The position numbers and the translations under genes are program-made. Source: Brevibacillus daliensis (GTDB taxonomy: Bacteria > Bacillota > Bacilli > Brevibacillales > Brevibacillaceae). From it: DNA of 64,000 bases. The notes beneath the pieces were generated by a model, which worked only from the letters and a program-made list of their open reading frames with translations, was not told the DNA's origin and made no database searches. Where the stretch lies: positions 1 through 64,000 of the forward strand of contig NZ_JAJISB010000022.1 in NCBI RefSeq assembly GCF_021245735.1. Reading direction: 5' to 3'. Of this stretch, positions 16,526-26,782 are shown piece after piece. How positions within the stretch are numbered: the first letter of the stretch is position 1; the number at the start of each line of letters is the position of its first letter.

Positions 16526-18169
16526 CTATTTCAAAAGGTCGAGTTTCAAATTGCTAATCGTATCTTCTTTTAATATACTGATCGGATAATTCATCCCATC
16601 GTACTTCTGGACCAAGATATATAGATCACGGAGCTCCAATAGCCTCTTGCTCTTCTCCAGAAACTTCACATTGCTCTCCCATTCCTGATTGTAGGGAATT
16701 GTTAATGTAAGCTGGTTCTGCTCAGCATCTTCCACCACCAAGTCTAGGTTCTGCGTCATCGAATTGAAGGAGGCGCTACTAATCATTGCTACCTTTAAAA
16801 TAACAAGATTATCCCGTCTTTCCTGAAACAACTGAATCTCATCTTCTTCTGACTTTTCCATCCAATTGGTAACAAGATATTCACTTAAGTCAATCTCTTC
16901 AATAGGGATTCTCTCTTGTAACTCTAGCCTCGTCTCTTCGTTGGAAGACAAGCGTCGTTCACGATTTACTTTGCACCCCTTAAGCTGAAACTGCGCTCCA
17001 GACAAACTTTTCATCGTGATGTCTTTACCCCATGGTGATTGTTTCCCATAATAATCCTTGAAGGAAAAAGTAGCGTCGTCGTAATAAACGGGGCGGGACT
17101 CTGTAAACGTATAGATTTTATGATTATCCAACGAGTAAAAGTAATAGGTGATACCTCTGTACGAAGAGCGGGTCTCCCAAGGATTCGCACCCAACGCATA
17201 TAGCCGTAATCGCGGAACCAAATAATATTTACTTTTAAAGCTACCTATAAGTTGTTTCTTTTGTTTTATTGATCCTTCTTTTTCCAATGCAACAATACTC
17301 ATATACATCTGGGTTATTTTCTCCAGAAAAACCTCTTGTGAAAATCGTACATGACGTTTTAAAAACAGTTCCAGTTCACCCTTAGCGCTGCGCAACCCCT
17401 TCTCCAATGTGGGCAAGTTTCCATTATGTGCTGCGATTGCCAACACTTCTAATCGAGAGCAAATTGTCTGTGGTAATTTTGCTAGGCCCAAAGTGATGAC
17501 TTCTGTAAGGATTTGCTTGCAGTCTTGTATAACCTCACTCGAATATTCCACTGATTGACCAGCCTGATATAACAAGTCAAAATCTTCATCACCGTGCATC
17601 ATGCGATACCGCAATAATGCCTCCAGCCTATGAATGCAGCTTTCATTTTGCCTACAACTGCAAATGCTTTTACTACAATCTGCTTCCTCTACAAATGAAA
17701 CCTCTATTCCTTGCACATTCAGTTTCACCGTAAGAAAAGAACCTTCTGAAACTTCAAGTTCTTCCTCATGCAAAATCCGAAAGAGTACTTCCTCAATCTG
17801 TGCACCAGTAAAATTTTTTTGGATCTCTTGGAGTGATTGAGTAAGCAGCCAACTATAATCTGCCTGCTTACTCTCCACTTCAAGTTCATTATGCTCTTTG
17901 TAATATAGAATTGCGATCAGCACGTGCTTACAGATTTTATCTGATGGGCAACTGCAGGAGTAACTGTTGATATGGTTCGTTAGCGTACAAACGGCTCCAT
18001 CGTTTAATGTACACACCACATGGTCCTGATGAAACGTGTATACCACTTGTACTCCTTTTTCCATATCTTTTATTGCCCGATTGTATAGTCCCTTGTTAGC
18101 ATGTTTTATTACATACTCTTCTGTACAAAGTGACAAAAACAGTTGAAATTGTTCTTGAAAATCCGCCAT
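16526..18169 (-). CDS. SWIM zinc-finger protein (YehQ-like)
   Basis: 547 aa. It has two SWIM-type fingers: YSCSCPSDKICKHV at residues 70-83 and ICSCRQNESCIHRL near 170, both C-x-C-x(n)-C-x-H. The remainder is mostly helical with a beta-rich C-terminal part and is not recognised. SWIM domains bind DNA or protein. It is the fifth gene of the MoxR-VWA operon, its ATG 4 bp after the DUF4132 stop. In E. coli the SWIM protein YehQ stands in an equivalent cluster, which supports joint function; no activity is established. Confidence 0.82.
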   Translation of the reverse strand: MADFQEQFQLFLSLCTEEYVIKHANKGLYNRAIKDMEKGVQVVYTFHQDHVVCTLNDGAVCTLTNHINSYSCSCPSDKICKHVLIAILYYKEHNELEVESKQADYSWLLTQSLQEIQKNFTGAQIEEVLFRILHEEELEVSEGSFLTVKLNVQGIEVSFVEEADCSKSICSCRQNESCIHRLEALLRYRMMHGDEDFDLLYQAGQSVEYSSEVIQDCKQILTEVITLGLAKLPQTICSRLEVLAIAAHNGNLPTLEKGLRSAKGELELFLKRHVRFSQEVFLEKITQMYMSIVALEKEGSIKQKKQLIGSFKSKYYLVPRLRLYALGANPWETRSSYRGITYYFYSLDNHKIYTFTESRPVYYDDATFSFKDYYGKQSPWGKDITMKSLSGAQFQLKGCKVNRERRLSSNEETRLELQERIPIEEIDLSEYLVTNWMEKSEEDEIQLFQERRDNLVILKVAMISSASFNSMTQNLDLVVEDAEQNQLTLTIPYNQEWESNVKFLEKSKRLLELRDLYILVQKYDGMNYPISILKEDTISNLKLDLLK

Positions 18170-18173
18170 TTTT

Positions 18174-21100
18174 TTATTTCCCCGTAGCCCGCATCACATC
18201 ATAAATCGTTTCACTAAATACTCTTGGAGAAATATCTATGAATTTCAATGCCTGATTATTGTCATAGTAATGATAGCGATCTTGTTTGTTCACATAGAAG
18301 GCCAAGCCTTCCAGTGTAATATCTTCCATACCTTCATAATAAGAGATACTTGCTCCACTTATACGTAGCTCCGCAATGATCCCATCATATTCTTTATAAA
18401 ACTCATGGTAGAAACCCGCATCCTGAGCTATTCCTTTATACCAGCCGTATTTTTCGATATTTTTCGCAAAGGTTGTAGGTGTAAATTCTTCATCTGGTAA
18501 GCGCATGATCTCATTCTTTTCAATCTCTTCTTCCGTAGGCAGGTGGAGCTCGCGGTCTAACTGTGCAAACGGTTGGGTAATTTCGTAGTCCAGAAGCTGT
18601 GTTTTCCATGCTTCCAACTCATCTTGGCTTAGTTCAATCGGATGCACCAAGCCAATCTTGGCATTGTCGTTACATTCATACTCTTCTTCGTCGGCAGTAT
18701 TACATGTTCCATCATCCAGATAACGGAACGTTTCTACCCGCTTACTGTCCTCAAAAACTCCCCAGATAAGACCGATAGCGAACTTTTGCATGATTATATT
18801 CTCAACAAACAGATTTTTCCATGCTGCTGTGCTCCACAGTCTTTGTTTGGATAGAGAACCTTCCAAACGTAATGACTGGATACTTACCATGGTTTTCAAG
18901 TCTTTCTTCAACTGAGAAAACTCCGCTTTAGCTTGTTCTGCTAAAGTTGCGTCATCTTTTGCGGCTGGTGCAGGCAGGTTTTTCACTGCTTTTCCAGTCT
19001 CATCATTTGTTACGACAAGCTGTAGCTCGTTGTTTACTTTTACAGTAAAAGTTCTCTCCCCGTAGCTAAAAACGCGCTTGCCTGTTTGATCAAAGCCAAG
19101 CATTGTAACCAGTCTATCTTCCAGTTCTTCTGAGGTGATATTCATATTCCGTGCAGCCATTTCCATAGCTTCCTCTGACGCAGATCGCACTTGTCTATTT
19201 TTTACTGTACGCTTCACCTGATCAATGGTGATCAAGGCTGTGAGCTCCCGCATAAAGGACAAGGCTTTTACTGCATCTGAAGCAATAGCACCACGACCTG
19301 ACTCAGCCCATTCCTTGATTTGTATGCCCAGGATATCAACAATTCGGCGGTCTCCAAAAGCTGTGCTGATAAACAGCACCCCTTTTTCTTTCGCTGGGGC
19401 TTTGTTATCGATCCACATTTTCAGGAATTCCACTGCAAAATTAGCTAGGGAGTCTGGGGTTGCATACTCTTTTACTTGCAATACATTTTCATTAGGAGCA
19501 GCAGTACATTCTAGAGATTGAGATATAATATACTCTTTCACTTCAGAGCCTAATTCTTTACCATCTAGGTCTTTCAAGACTGGAAGATGTTCGATATCCA
19601 ACCATTTCAGTCGTGCCAATTTCTTTTTATCAACCAGATTCCCCAGACTCGCATGTATGTCAGCAGGGCTTAATGATGCAGATTCCAACAAGCTTTGGAG
19701 CAGTGCTTTGAACTTTTTGTTCGTCTCACTCTCCAACAACTCTCGATAGATTGTCTCAGAATCAGGTAATCCTCGCATTGCCTCTAATGCTAACTCTTTA
19801 CTCTTTGCTTTCTTCTCTGACTGGTAAACACCCAGATAAAAGTCTTTCTCTTTTACTTGAAAAAATTCAGCTTGGACAATACTGCTCACTTTCTTAGAGG
19901 TATCGTTCAAACCTTGTTGAATCGCCTGATAGTAACGCTCTTTTCCCAATACTTCTTTTTCCTTGATAATCGTTTGCATGACTATCATTCTCGAATCCAC
20001 TGTAATACTTCCATACTGAGGCAGGAGCATATCAAAATAATCGATTACTATTTTTTGATATGCTGTATCCGTTAATTTTTTTTCGTAATAAGCATTTCCT
20101 TCATGATTGAGAATCTCCAGTAGAAAACGCTCGATTTTCATTTCTTTCTCATCTGCATATTTTTCTAATACCTGAAACGGATCAAAATATTTCGATTTAT
20201 ATAACGTGTTTAGAAGACTTATATTCTCTTCACTGTTACCATAATGGGTCAAAAAGGTAACAAACTTCTTATAAATGGGATGCTCTACGCCAAGAAACGT
20301 TAGTAAACTCATTTGTTCTTTGATAGCATAGGCGTTCATTCCCTTTTCTTTAGAAGAAGTTGATTCTGCTGATTCGCTTACTGCATCTTGTAAGGAAATT
20401 TTATCCATCAAATATTGATAAAGGTTACGTGTCTGGTGATGTTTTTTCAGAGAGCCCATCACGATATCTTCCAGAGACTGGTCTTGTTTAGACATATCTA
20501 CACCATTATCCTGGAGGATTTTATACAAATAGCCCTTGATCAAATCGTCAGAGATAATCTCCAGCGCTCTTTCTGCCTTTTTGAGATCAGAAAGCACTCT
20601 TTTATCAGAAAGGTCCCACGAAATCTGGTGGTTGTGTAATTCTCTTATGAGGTGAACAACAAGATCATATGGTTCCGTGGTGGGCAGTATTCCATCAAGT
20701 AACTGATTCGTATGAGCTTCCTTGTTACCATCGTTATGTAGTAACGAATAAATAAGCTCAAGTGGAATGATTTCATATAGCTGTTGGAGCGTTTTTAGAA
20801 GTGCTTGATCTATCTCATCCACTTGTTTCAAGAAGGCTTCTTTGCTTCCTGTTAAATTAATCTTGTACAGAACAGCTGCTGAAACTACAGTCGAGTAATA
20901 TCGATAATCCATATGATCCAGTGCTTTATTTTCACCAACTCTTACATCTGGAAAACACTCCTGACAAATACGTTCTCTCTTCTCATGTAAGAACTGCTGG
21001 TCAAGAAAGTTTACTGAAGGGGAATTCTCTTTCCTCGCCCTTGGACTGGTAAAGAGTTTTTCAGTAATAATAGCTAGTTCCTGTTTCACTCCATTTTCAT

Positions 21101-21695
21101 CATTCATCATCATGTTGAACATAAAAGGATGAATACGTTCTTTTACTTTCTCAATAAAGCTACGGCCAACTTCAGAAATATAAGTAAGTTTTACCATGAG
21201 CTTTACAGCCGCATCTGTTGAATCGTAATTATTACGCAGGTTTACTTTAAAACCACCCACGATGTTGTCGATATAATATTCGAGCACACGATCCCCCATA
21301 TATTCTTTGACACTTTTGATCTGATCAAGAAACCTTTCTTTTTTTTGCTCCACATTTTTCAGATCTTCACCGAGATCAATTGTCTCTAGATAATCATCAA
21401 ACAACGTATGCATCAAGGAATTGCGATTATAGGATTTTGTACCAGTAAAAAACAGCACTTCTGCAGCCCTGTAAAAAGATTGGTCCGTTCCTTTTTTCTT
21501 CATTTTCTCTAAAATGGAGCGTGAATCATAGGCATTCACATTCGGAAAGACCGTAATCCCTGGATACTTGTTACTTTCACCGGACACATAATCGATGAGC
21601 TCTTCATATTGATCGGAATTAATCTGAAACTCATGAGAAAATTTAGTGGCAAATAACGAAATGAGGGGGTCAACCTGACTTTTTTTCAATACCAT
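18174..21695 (-). CDS. DUF4132 giant protein (YehI/MolR-like)
   Basis: 1173 aa, of the size of E. coli YehI. The N-terminal ~800 residues are helical, repeat-like solenoid; the C-terminal part carries the DUF4132 signature around SLRLEGSLSKQRLWSTAAW and QKFAIGLIWGVFED. AAGGAGG precedes its ATG. No membrane segment, so cytoplasmic. The gene lies 38 bp downstream of the VWA gene, all in one transcription unit. The family has no confirmed biochemical role; because it travels with a MoxR ATPase and VWA partner it is a candidate substrate or effector of that chaperone-like pair. Confidence 0.88.
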   Translation of the reverse strand: MVLKKSQVDPLISLFATKFSHEFQINSDQYEELIDYVSGESNKYPGITVFPNVNAYDSRSILEKMKKKGTDQSFYRAAEVLFFTGTKSYNRNSLMHTLFDDYLETIDLGEDLKNVEQKKERFLDQIKSVKEYMGDRVLEYYIDNIVGGFKVNLRNNYDSTDAAVKLMVKLTYISEVGRSFIEKVKERIHPFMFNMMMNDENGVKQELAIITEKLFTSPRARKENSPSVNFLDQQFLHEKRERICQECFPDVRVGENKALDHMDYRYYSTVVSAAVLYKINLTGSKEAFLKQVDEIDQALLKTLQQLYEIIPLELIYSLLHNDGNKEAHTNQLLDGILPTTEPYDLVVHLIRELHNHQISWDLSDKRVLSDLKKAERALEIISDDLIKGYLYKILQDNGVDMSKQDQSLEDIVMGSLKKHHQTRNLYQYLMDKISLQDAVSESAESTSSKEKGMNAYAIKEQMSLLTFLGVEHPIYKKFVTFLTHYGNSEENISLLNTLYKSKYFDPFQVLEKYADEKEMKIERFLLEILNHEGNAYYEKKLTDTAYQKIVIDYFDMLLPQYGSITVDSRMIVMQTIIKEKEVLGKERYYQAIQQGLNDTSKKVSSIVQAEFFQVKEKDFYLGVYQSEKKAKSKELALEAMRGLPDSETIYRELLESETNKKFKALLQSLLESASLSPADIHASLGNLVDKKKLARLKWLDIEHLPVLKDLDGKELGSEVKEYIISQSLECTAAPNENVLQVKEYATPDSLANFAVEFLKMWIDNKAPAKEKGVLFISTAFGDRRIVDILGIQIKEWAESGRGAIASDAVKALSFMRELTALITIDQVKRTVKNRQVRSASEEAMEMAARNMNITSEELEDRLVTMLGFDQTGKRVFSYGERTFTVKVNNELQLVVTNDETGKAVKNLPAPAAKDDATLAEQAKAEFSQLKKDLKTMVSIQSLRLEGSLSKQRLWSTAAWKNLFVENIIMQKFAIGLIWGVFEDSKRVETFRYLDDGTCNTADEEEYECNDNAKIGLVHPIELSQDELEAWKTQLLDYEITQPFAQLDRELHLPTEEEIEKNEIMRLPDEEFTPTTFAKNIEKYGWYKGIAQDAGFYHEFYKEYDGIIAELRISGASISYYEGMEDITLEGLAFYVNKQDRYHYYDNNQALKFIDISPRVFSETIYDVMRATGK

Positions 21696-21733
21696 TGTAA
21701 TTCCTCCTTGGGTGAAGCTTATAAGTTAACGAT

Positions 21734-22873
21734 CTACTTCATAACTTTTCCAATCCACTGGGCTAACTCATTTGGCGTAATGGCTGCTACTTCAGCTCCC
21801 ATATCGGTCAGCATTCTAGCAGCGGACTTGTTATAGACGCTATTCCCTGCAAAATCAAGAGCTGTCAGGACAAGAAATTTACATCCTGTATCAATGATCT
21901 CTTTACTAGCTCGATACATATCATGAATCGGATACCCTTCTTCCAGATCACTTACCAGGACAAAGATAGTTTTGTCAGGATTCTCTAGTAGAGTCTTACC
22001 ATATTTCAAGGCCTTGGTAATATGTGTGCCTCCCCCCAGCTGAACACTCATCAATAGGTCAACCGGGTCCTCCAACTGATTGCTCAGGTCTACAACATTC
22101 GTATCAAAAATAACCAGATTTGTTTTAATCGCAGCTAGTCTATGAAAAATACTTGCCATGACTGAGCTGTAGATTACCGAATCCATCATACTCCCACTTT
22201 CATCTACCAGAATGATGATATTCCATCTGTTATACGGTCTTATATTGCTATGAAAATATAACTCATCGATCACGAGTCTATTATTTTTCCGATCATAGTT
22301 CTTCAGGTTTTTGCGTATTGTTCTCTTGTAATCGAGATTCTTCAAAGACTTGACGTATCCGCGTTTTTGTCGATTTCGCTTTCCCATTATGCTAGTCTGA
22401 ATCTCTGTTTCAAGTGTTTGTATTATTTCATCCACGACTTTTCGAACAATCTCCTTCGCGCTTTTCACCACTTCACCCTTCATGTATCCCTTAAATTGCA
22501 AAATATTCTTCAGTAGATTCATATTGGGTTCCAGCTTTTCTAGCACTTTCTTGTCTGTAAGTAGCTCTGTCATGTTATACTTTTCAATCGCCTGTTTTTC
22601 CAGAATTTCTACGGTTTTTTTCGGGAAGAGCTTTCTCACTTTATTTAGCCAGATTGGCACCGTTAGCTGCGGGGGCCCTTGCCCACCATCCATCCGATAT
22701 CCTTGCTCCTCACCGTACTCTCTGTTGTAGAGGTAGCCCAAGACATCATCTAGCTCCGAATAGGTAAAATCGGTTTCCTCATATCCTCTCACACCTGAAA
22801 GGGATTCTTTGGAGCCCTCACCCAAGATGAGTCGCCAGCGATTGAGATTTTCTTTCGTTACATGAGGTTCCAT
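21734..22873 (-). CDS. VWA-domain protein (YehP-like)
   Basis: 379 aa. The MIDAS metal-binding motif DESGSM is at residues 224-229, with the threonine in GGGTHITKAL and the aspartate in VLVSDLEEG completing the site. About 200 preceding helical residues correspond to the N-terminal region of YehP-type proteins of nearly the same length. VWA proteins of this type act as adaptors of MoxR AAA+ ATPases (compare RavA-ViaA). The start overlaps the DUF5682 gene by 16 nt, showing tight translational coupling. Confidence 0.9.
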   Translation of the reverse strand: MEPHVTKENLNRWRLILGEGSKESLSGVRGYEETDFTYSELDDVLGYLYNREYGEEQGYRMDGGQGPPQLTVPIWLNKVRKLFPKKTVEILEKQAIEKYNMTELLTDKKVLEKLEPNMNLLKNILQFKGYMKGEVVKSAKEIVRKVVDEIIQTLETEIQTSIMGKRNRQKRGYVKSLKNLDYKRTIRKNLKNYDRKNNRLVIDELYFHSNIRPYNRWNIIILVDESGSMMDSVIYSSVMASIFHRLAAIKTNLVIFDTNVVDLSNQLEDPVDLLMSVQLGGGTHITKALKYGKTLLENPDKTIFVLVSDLEEGYPIHDMYRASKEIIDTGCKFLVLTALDFAGNSVYNKSAARMLTDMGAEVAAITPNELAQWIGKVMK

Positions 22874-25242
22874 CTGGCGAACTCCTCCTTAATGGCATGA
22901 TCCAGCTTTTTCGCTCGTATTATTTCTCGTTCATCTATGGCTTGGCATGTGAGCAGTTCCTCTCTCGTCGTGTTGTAGAGAGCAGCTACTTTATCTGCAA
23001 TATGAGTAATTTCCAAAGGTGTAAAGTAGGTAAAAGCCAAGCGTAGCTCAGGAGTAACCTGAATAAAATCCTCGTAGGAGAGAGTACTGACTAGTTGATT
23101 AATAGCTGTGAGTAAGTTTTCATCCTGCAAAAATACATCTCGCGCTATAGAAAAAACACCTTGCAAATACGTAGCGGTATGAAGGATTTTATCCGGAGTA
23201 CCAAAGATATAAGCTTTCGCCTTACTAGAAATCTGCTCCCGATCTAATACATCCAGATTACAAAGAATAGCGGTCACCGCTCCCTCTAACATGGGATGCA
23301 ACTCTTCAAATGAAAGTAGTTCACGTAATTGATCGATAAATATCTCTTCTTGGGCGGTTTCTTTCCTTTTCGCAGATAGCATATAAAGAAATTTCAGATT
23401 CTCTACTATCCCTTTTACCTGATCGGGATTAGGCTCTGTAAGCCCATAAATTTTGCTTACTGCTTGGTAATAAGTCTCATCTATTAATCGCTCTACTCGC
23501 TCTGGACCCTGCAAATCAAAGAGCCTTTTCTGATCATGTAAGATTGTTAATGTTGTAAGAGTCTGACAAAGAGAGATAAAGCTTCCATCTTGCTTCACAT
23601 AATCCTCTACTAGATTAAACAAGCTGATGCTTAGTTCTTCTAGCCCCATCAAGACTGCCTGCAAGAGCCATGTAGCTGCACCATGACTATGGTGATTTGG
23701 TACATCCTTTATCACAGCTTCTATCTTGCTGATTGCAGCCTCTTTCACACTTCCACCATAAATCGAGTTCTCGATCAGCCTTGCTTCCACGTAAGACGAG
23801 TAGCTGTACGTCCACGTTTCTCTAATGAGATTAACATTTTTGTTCATAACCCAATCTGGTCCTGCGATCTTCATAGCGAACTCTGTCCCTAGAAATTGTA
23901 CGGAATGAAGAAATTGACTTGCCTTGCGATGCATAGGCTTTGCGTAGAGTTCCAAGATCTTCTGGTTTTTGCCAGTGGTCTTTAGTTGAAATTTGTATTT
24001 TTTACACTGCTCTCTAAAATCTCGTACGATCGGAACATCCAGGTCATTCTTCACGATTTCCCCGATCCTGTCGCCCATCATAAGCTCGTGTAATGTCTCA
24101 ATCGGTTGAGAAGTGGCAATCGTTCTTTCTCCCTTGGTAAAAGCAGAGGTAACCGCATCAATTAATTCGTATGCGCCACCTTCCGACTTAGAGCGCATCA
24201 CTGAAAGTCCCTGAACCAAACTGTACGCTTCAATCGCATCAGCAACAGATACTGACTCCCCTTTTGTACGCAATCTCTTTAACAGATGGGATAAAAAACT
24301 GGCCGCGCTCTTGTGATAGGGAGACACTTCTTTTTTCTGGATTGCACTCCAAACCGTGTCATAGTAATTTACATAAGGCATCCCGCTTGCATACCCATTC
24401 AAATGATCTGCTTCCTTAAAGGTATATACCATCGGATATACTTGCTCACTATTGACTGGCTTGATTTGATAAGCAGATGTACGTTCTTCCAGCAAACCAT
24501 ATGTATGGAATCCGCCCGTCACGACTAGAATTTTGGCATATTTTTCACGTGCCTCTGCGATTCTTTTCTTCATATGCGCTTCTCTAATGAGATTTCCCTC
24601 AGCTTCTAATGTGTCATATTCGTAACACATCCTCGACAAGTAGCAGTAGGCAAATACCTCATGGAAAAAATCCTCTGTGGTTTTACGAATGCCTTCAATT
24701 TCAAATACCTTTTCCCATAACTCATCAAAATTACGACAATTCATCTTTTGGCAAAGTCTTGTGATAAACATGGAACTGGCAAGTAGTGTCTCATTGTGGT
24801 AGGAATTCTTTTTGTTCTCTTGTTTTAGGTCATGCCCCTCATCAATTGACTCCAGTCGACTTCCATAGCTTAGATCAATAAATTGGGCTGGTATGCCTAG
24901 ATTCCTCGCCATTTTTAACGCAACGTATTCTGGTGAATATTCAAGCATCGGATAATAGCATGTATAGTTTTGTTCAGTTGTAGAGTAGGAATAGTAGATA
25001 CTTACAGGTGGTTTGGTCTCTTCATGGGCCAAAAGCTCAATGATGTGATTGCTATTTTCTGGTCCTTCAATCAAAATAATCTCGGGCTGGTAGCTGGTAA
25101 TTGTTTTCTGCAAATGATAGGAGCATGCGGGACTATGGTGTCGTACAGGAATATAAACAACCTGTTCTTGTAGATTACATACCTTTTTTTGAAATAACTC
25201 TGTTATCTGATCCATTTTTTCTCGTTGTAATAAGCTTTCCAT
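22858..25242 (-). CDS. DUF5682 protein (YehM-like)
   Basis: 794 aa. Near the N terminus PVRHHSPACSYHL and IILIEGPEN, and later ILVVTGGFHTYGL, mark the DUF5682 family; the order of these His/Glu motifs recalls the TraB/ChaN/EreA fold, which hints at a hydrolase-like active site (inference). The C-terminal half is helical. The start ATG 25242 has GAGGG 4 nt upstream and lies within the 3' end of the MoxR gene (40-nt overlap). Second gene of the operon. Confidence 0.85.
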   Translation of the reverse strand: MESLLQREKMDQITELFQKKVCNLQEQVVYIPVRHHSPACSYHLQKTITSYQPEIILIEGPENSNHIIELLAHEETKPPVSIYYSYSTTEQNYTCYYPMLEYSPEYVALKMARNLGIPAQFIDLSYGSRLESIDEGHDLKQENKKNSYHNETLLASSMFITRLCQKMNCRNFDELWEKVFEIEGIRKTTEDFFHEVFAYCYLSRMCYEYDTLEAEGNLIREAHMKKRIAEAREKYAKILVVTGGFHTYGLLEERTSAYQIKPVNSEQVYPMVYTFKEADHLNGYASGMPYVNYYDTVWSAIQKKEVSPYHKSAASFLSHLLKRLRTKGESVSVADAIEAYSLVQGLSVMRSKSEGGAYELIDAVTSAFTKGERTIATSQPIETLHELMMGDRIGEIVKNDLDVPIVRDFREQCKKYKFQLKTTGKNQKILELYAKPMHRKASQFLHSVQFLGTEFAMKIAGPDWVMNKNVNLIRETWTYSYSSYVEARLIENSIYGGSVKEAAISKIEAVIKDVPNHHSHGAATWLLQAVLMGLEELSISLFNLVEDYVKQDGSFISLCQTLTTLTILHDQKRLFDLQGPERVERLIDETYYQAVSKIYGLTEPNPDQVKGIVENLKFLYMLSAKRKETAQEEIFIDQLRELLSFEELHPMLEGAVTAILCNLDVLDREQISSKAKAYIFGTPDKILHTATYLQGVFSIARDVFLQDENLLTAINQLVSTLSYEDFIQVTPELRLAFTYFTPLEITHIADKVAALYNTTREELLTCQAIDEREIIRAKKLDHAIKEEFARWNLM

Positions 25243-26303
25243 AGGCCCTCTTCCTTTGCCCTTTCTTTTACCACTTTCGAGAAATACGTATTGAGAACAT
25301 TGATATCCTTATGATTTTCCTTCGCAACAGCCCCCAACATGTTTTGGACTAAGCGTTCTAAGGAAATTGGCTTGTTATCATAAAAATAGGAAGACATCGC
25401 ACTTTGTACATAGACAGATACGGCCTCGGCAGTACTCATAACGGTTTGAGGTGTATCAATCTTGTAGCCTTCCTTTGTCTCTCCTGTTCGTAGTTCTAAA
25501 AATGTTGTAGCTAATACTTCTATCACGTTCTGGTCAACTTCAATCTCAATGCCACTCTGTTGCAGGATGTTTTTAGATTGTGCCTCAATGATTTGCGCTT
25601 CCATTATCACATGATTAATTGGGAAGATCGTCTCGAAGTTAAATCTTCGCTTCAAGGCACTGCTCATCTCGTTTACACCTTTATCGCGGACGTTAGCCGT
25701 AGCAATAATATTAAAGCCTGGTTTCGCGAACAGAATGCCATCTTCTAACTCAGGTATGTTCATCACCTTATCGCTTAAAATACTAATCAAAACATCTTGC
25801 ACCTCATATGGGCAGCGTGTTATTTCTTCAAACCGTGTCAGGATGCCTTTTTTCATCCCTGTATATAAAGGAGAAGGGACAAGTGCCTCCAAGGAAGGGC
25901 CTTTATCGAGTAGCATCGCATAGTTCCAAGAATATTTAATCATATCCTCCGTTGTTCCTGCTGTACCTTGAATGGTATTCGTGCTCGTTCCCGAAATGGC
26001 TGCTGATAACAACTCGCTTAGCATCGTCTTCGCTGTCCCCGGCTCCCCTACCAGCATTAACCCCCGATTCCCTGCCAATGCAACAATTGCTCTTTCAATC
26101 AGCACGTCATCTCCATAAAATTTTTTGCTAATGGTAACTTGTTCCCCATGTAATTCTAATGGCTTCTCTGTTCCCAAAATAAAATCTCTGACTGACTTTG
26201 GTCCTAACAACCAATTGGGCGGTTTTGCACCTGTATCATTTGCTTGCAGAGCTTGAAGCTCTTTTTCGTATAACTTTTCCATTGGTGGTTTCATGGTTTC
26301 CAT
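25203..26303 (-). CDS. MoxR-type AAA+ ATPase (YehL-like)
   Basis: 366 aa. Walker A GEPGTAKT at residues 86-93, Walker B region ILTRFEEITR, sensor 1 ATANVRD and sensor-2/arginine-finger region LKRRFNFETIF. MoxR ATPases form hexamers that remodel protein complexes with a VWA partner. First gene of the operon; AAAGGA precedes the ATG. The promoter must lie in 26304-26581, where I see no recognisable operator. Confidence 0.92.
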   Translation of the reverse strand: METMKPPMEKLYEKELQALQANDTGAKPPNWLLGPKSVRDFILGTEKPLELHGEQVTISKKFYGDDVLIERAIVALAGNRGLMLVGEPGTAKTMLSELLSAAISGTSTNTIQGTAGTTEDMIKYSWNYAMLLDKGPSLEALVPSPLYTGMKKGILTRFEEITRCPYEVQDVLISILSDKVMNIPELEDGILFAKPGFNIIATANVRDKGVNEMSSALKRRFNFETIFPINHVIMEAQIIEAQSKNILQQSGIEIEVDQNVIEVLATTFLELRTGETKEGYKIDTPQTVMSTAEAVSVYVQSAMSSYFYDNKPISLERLVQNMLGAVAKENHKDINVLNTYFSKVVKERAKEEGLWKAYYNEKKWIR

Positions 26304-26581
26304 GGCAAAAAGTCCTTTCTTATGTAGGTAAGTAAGGTATATTTTTATAATAATGAAATAATGATCAGAAAAATGATTTCATTTCTATTATTCATATTAA
26401 TACTAAGTGGTAAAAGAGGAAAAAGGCCCAGAGGCATGAGAAAATTAAGATCATATGTTCTACTTTTTGGCAATACTAAACAACCTTAGTCCTGTAGAAT
26501 ACTCGAACCAAGGCAGCTTAGTGGTTTCAGTTTTATTACTGTATGCTTTGCTAGGGAAAAGATCATCTTATGTTGGGTCCA

Positions 26582-26749
26582 TTAACTAAAAGAAGCCGCA
26601 ATGACAAAACCAACCATCGATATCCCCACAATTAGTAGCAAGGTCTTTTTAGAAGGCTTAAACTTCCCCTTAAAAAGCCAGTTATAATTAAACATAGCAA
26701 AGGTAGATAGCAAAAACGCTAGAGTTGATAGAAGTCCAAGATATGCCAT
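26582..26749 (-). CDS. 55-aa membrane protein
   Basis: Starts MAYLGLLSTLAFLLSTFAMF with GGGAG upstream; a second hydrophobic segment (TLLLIVGISMVGFVIAASF) follows a short basic loop, so it is a two-helix hairpin membrane protein. Second gene of a two-gene unit with the 57-aa protein. No family recognised; small hydrophobic pairs of this type are often immunity, toxin or regulatory peptides. Confidence 0.65.
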   Translation of the reverse strand: MAYLGLLSTLAFLLSTFAMFNYNWLFKGKFKPSKKTLLLIVGISMVGFVIAASFS

Positions 26750-26782
26750 TTTCTGTCTCTCCCTGATGTTATTATGTATCTA

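Noticed and set aside
16193-26303. RavA-ViaA operon
   Set aside because: The VWA and ATPase companions (DUF5682, DUF4132, SWIM) match the yeh cluster instead of ravA-viaA.
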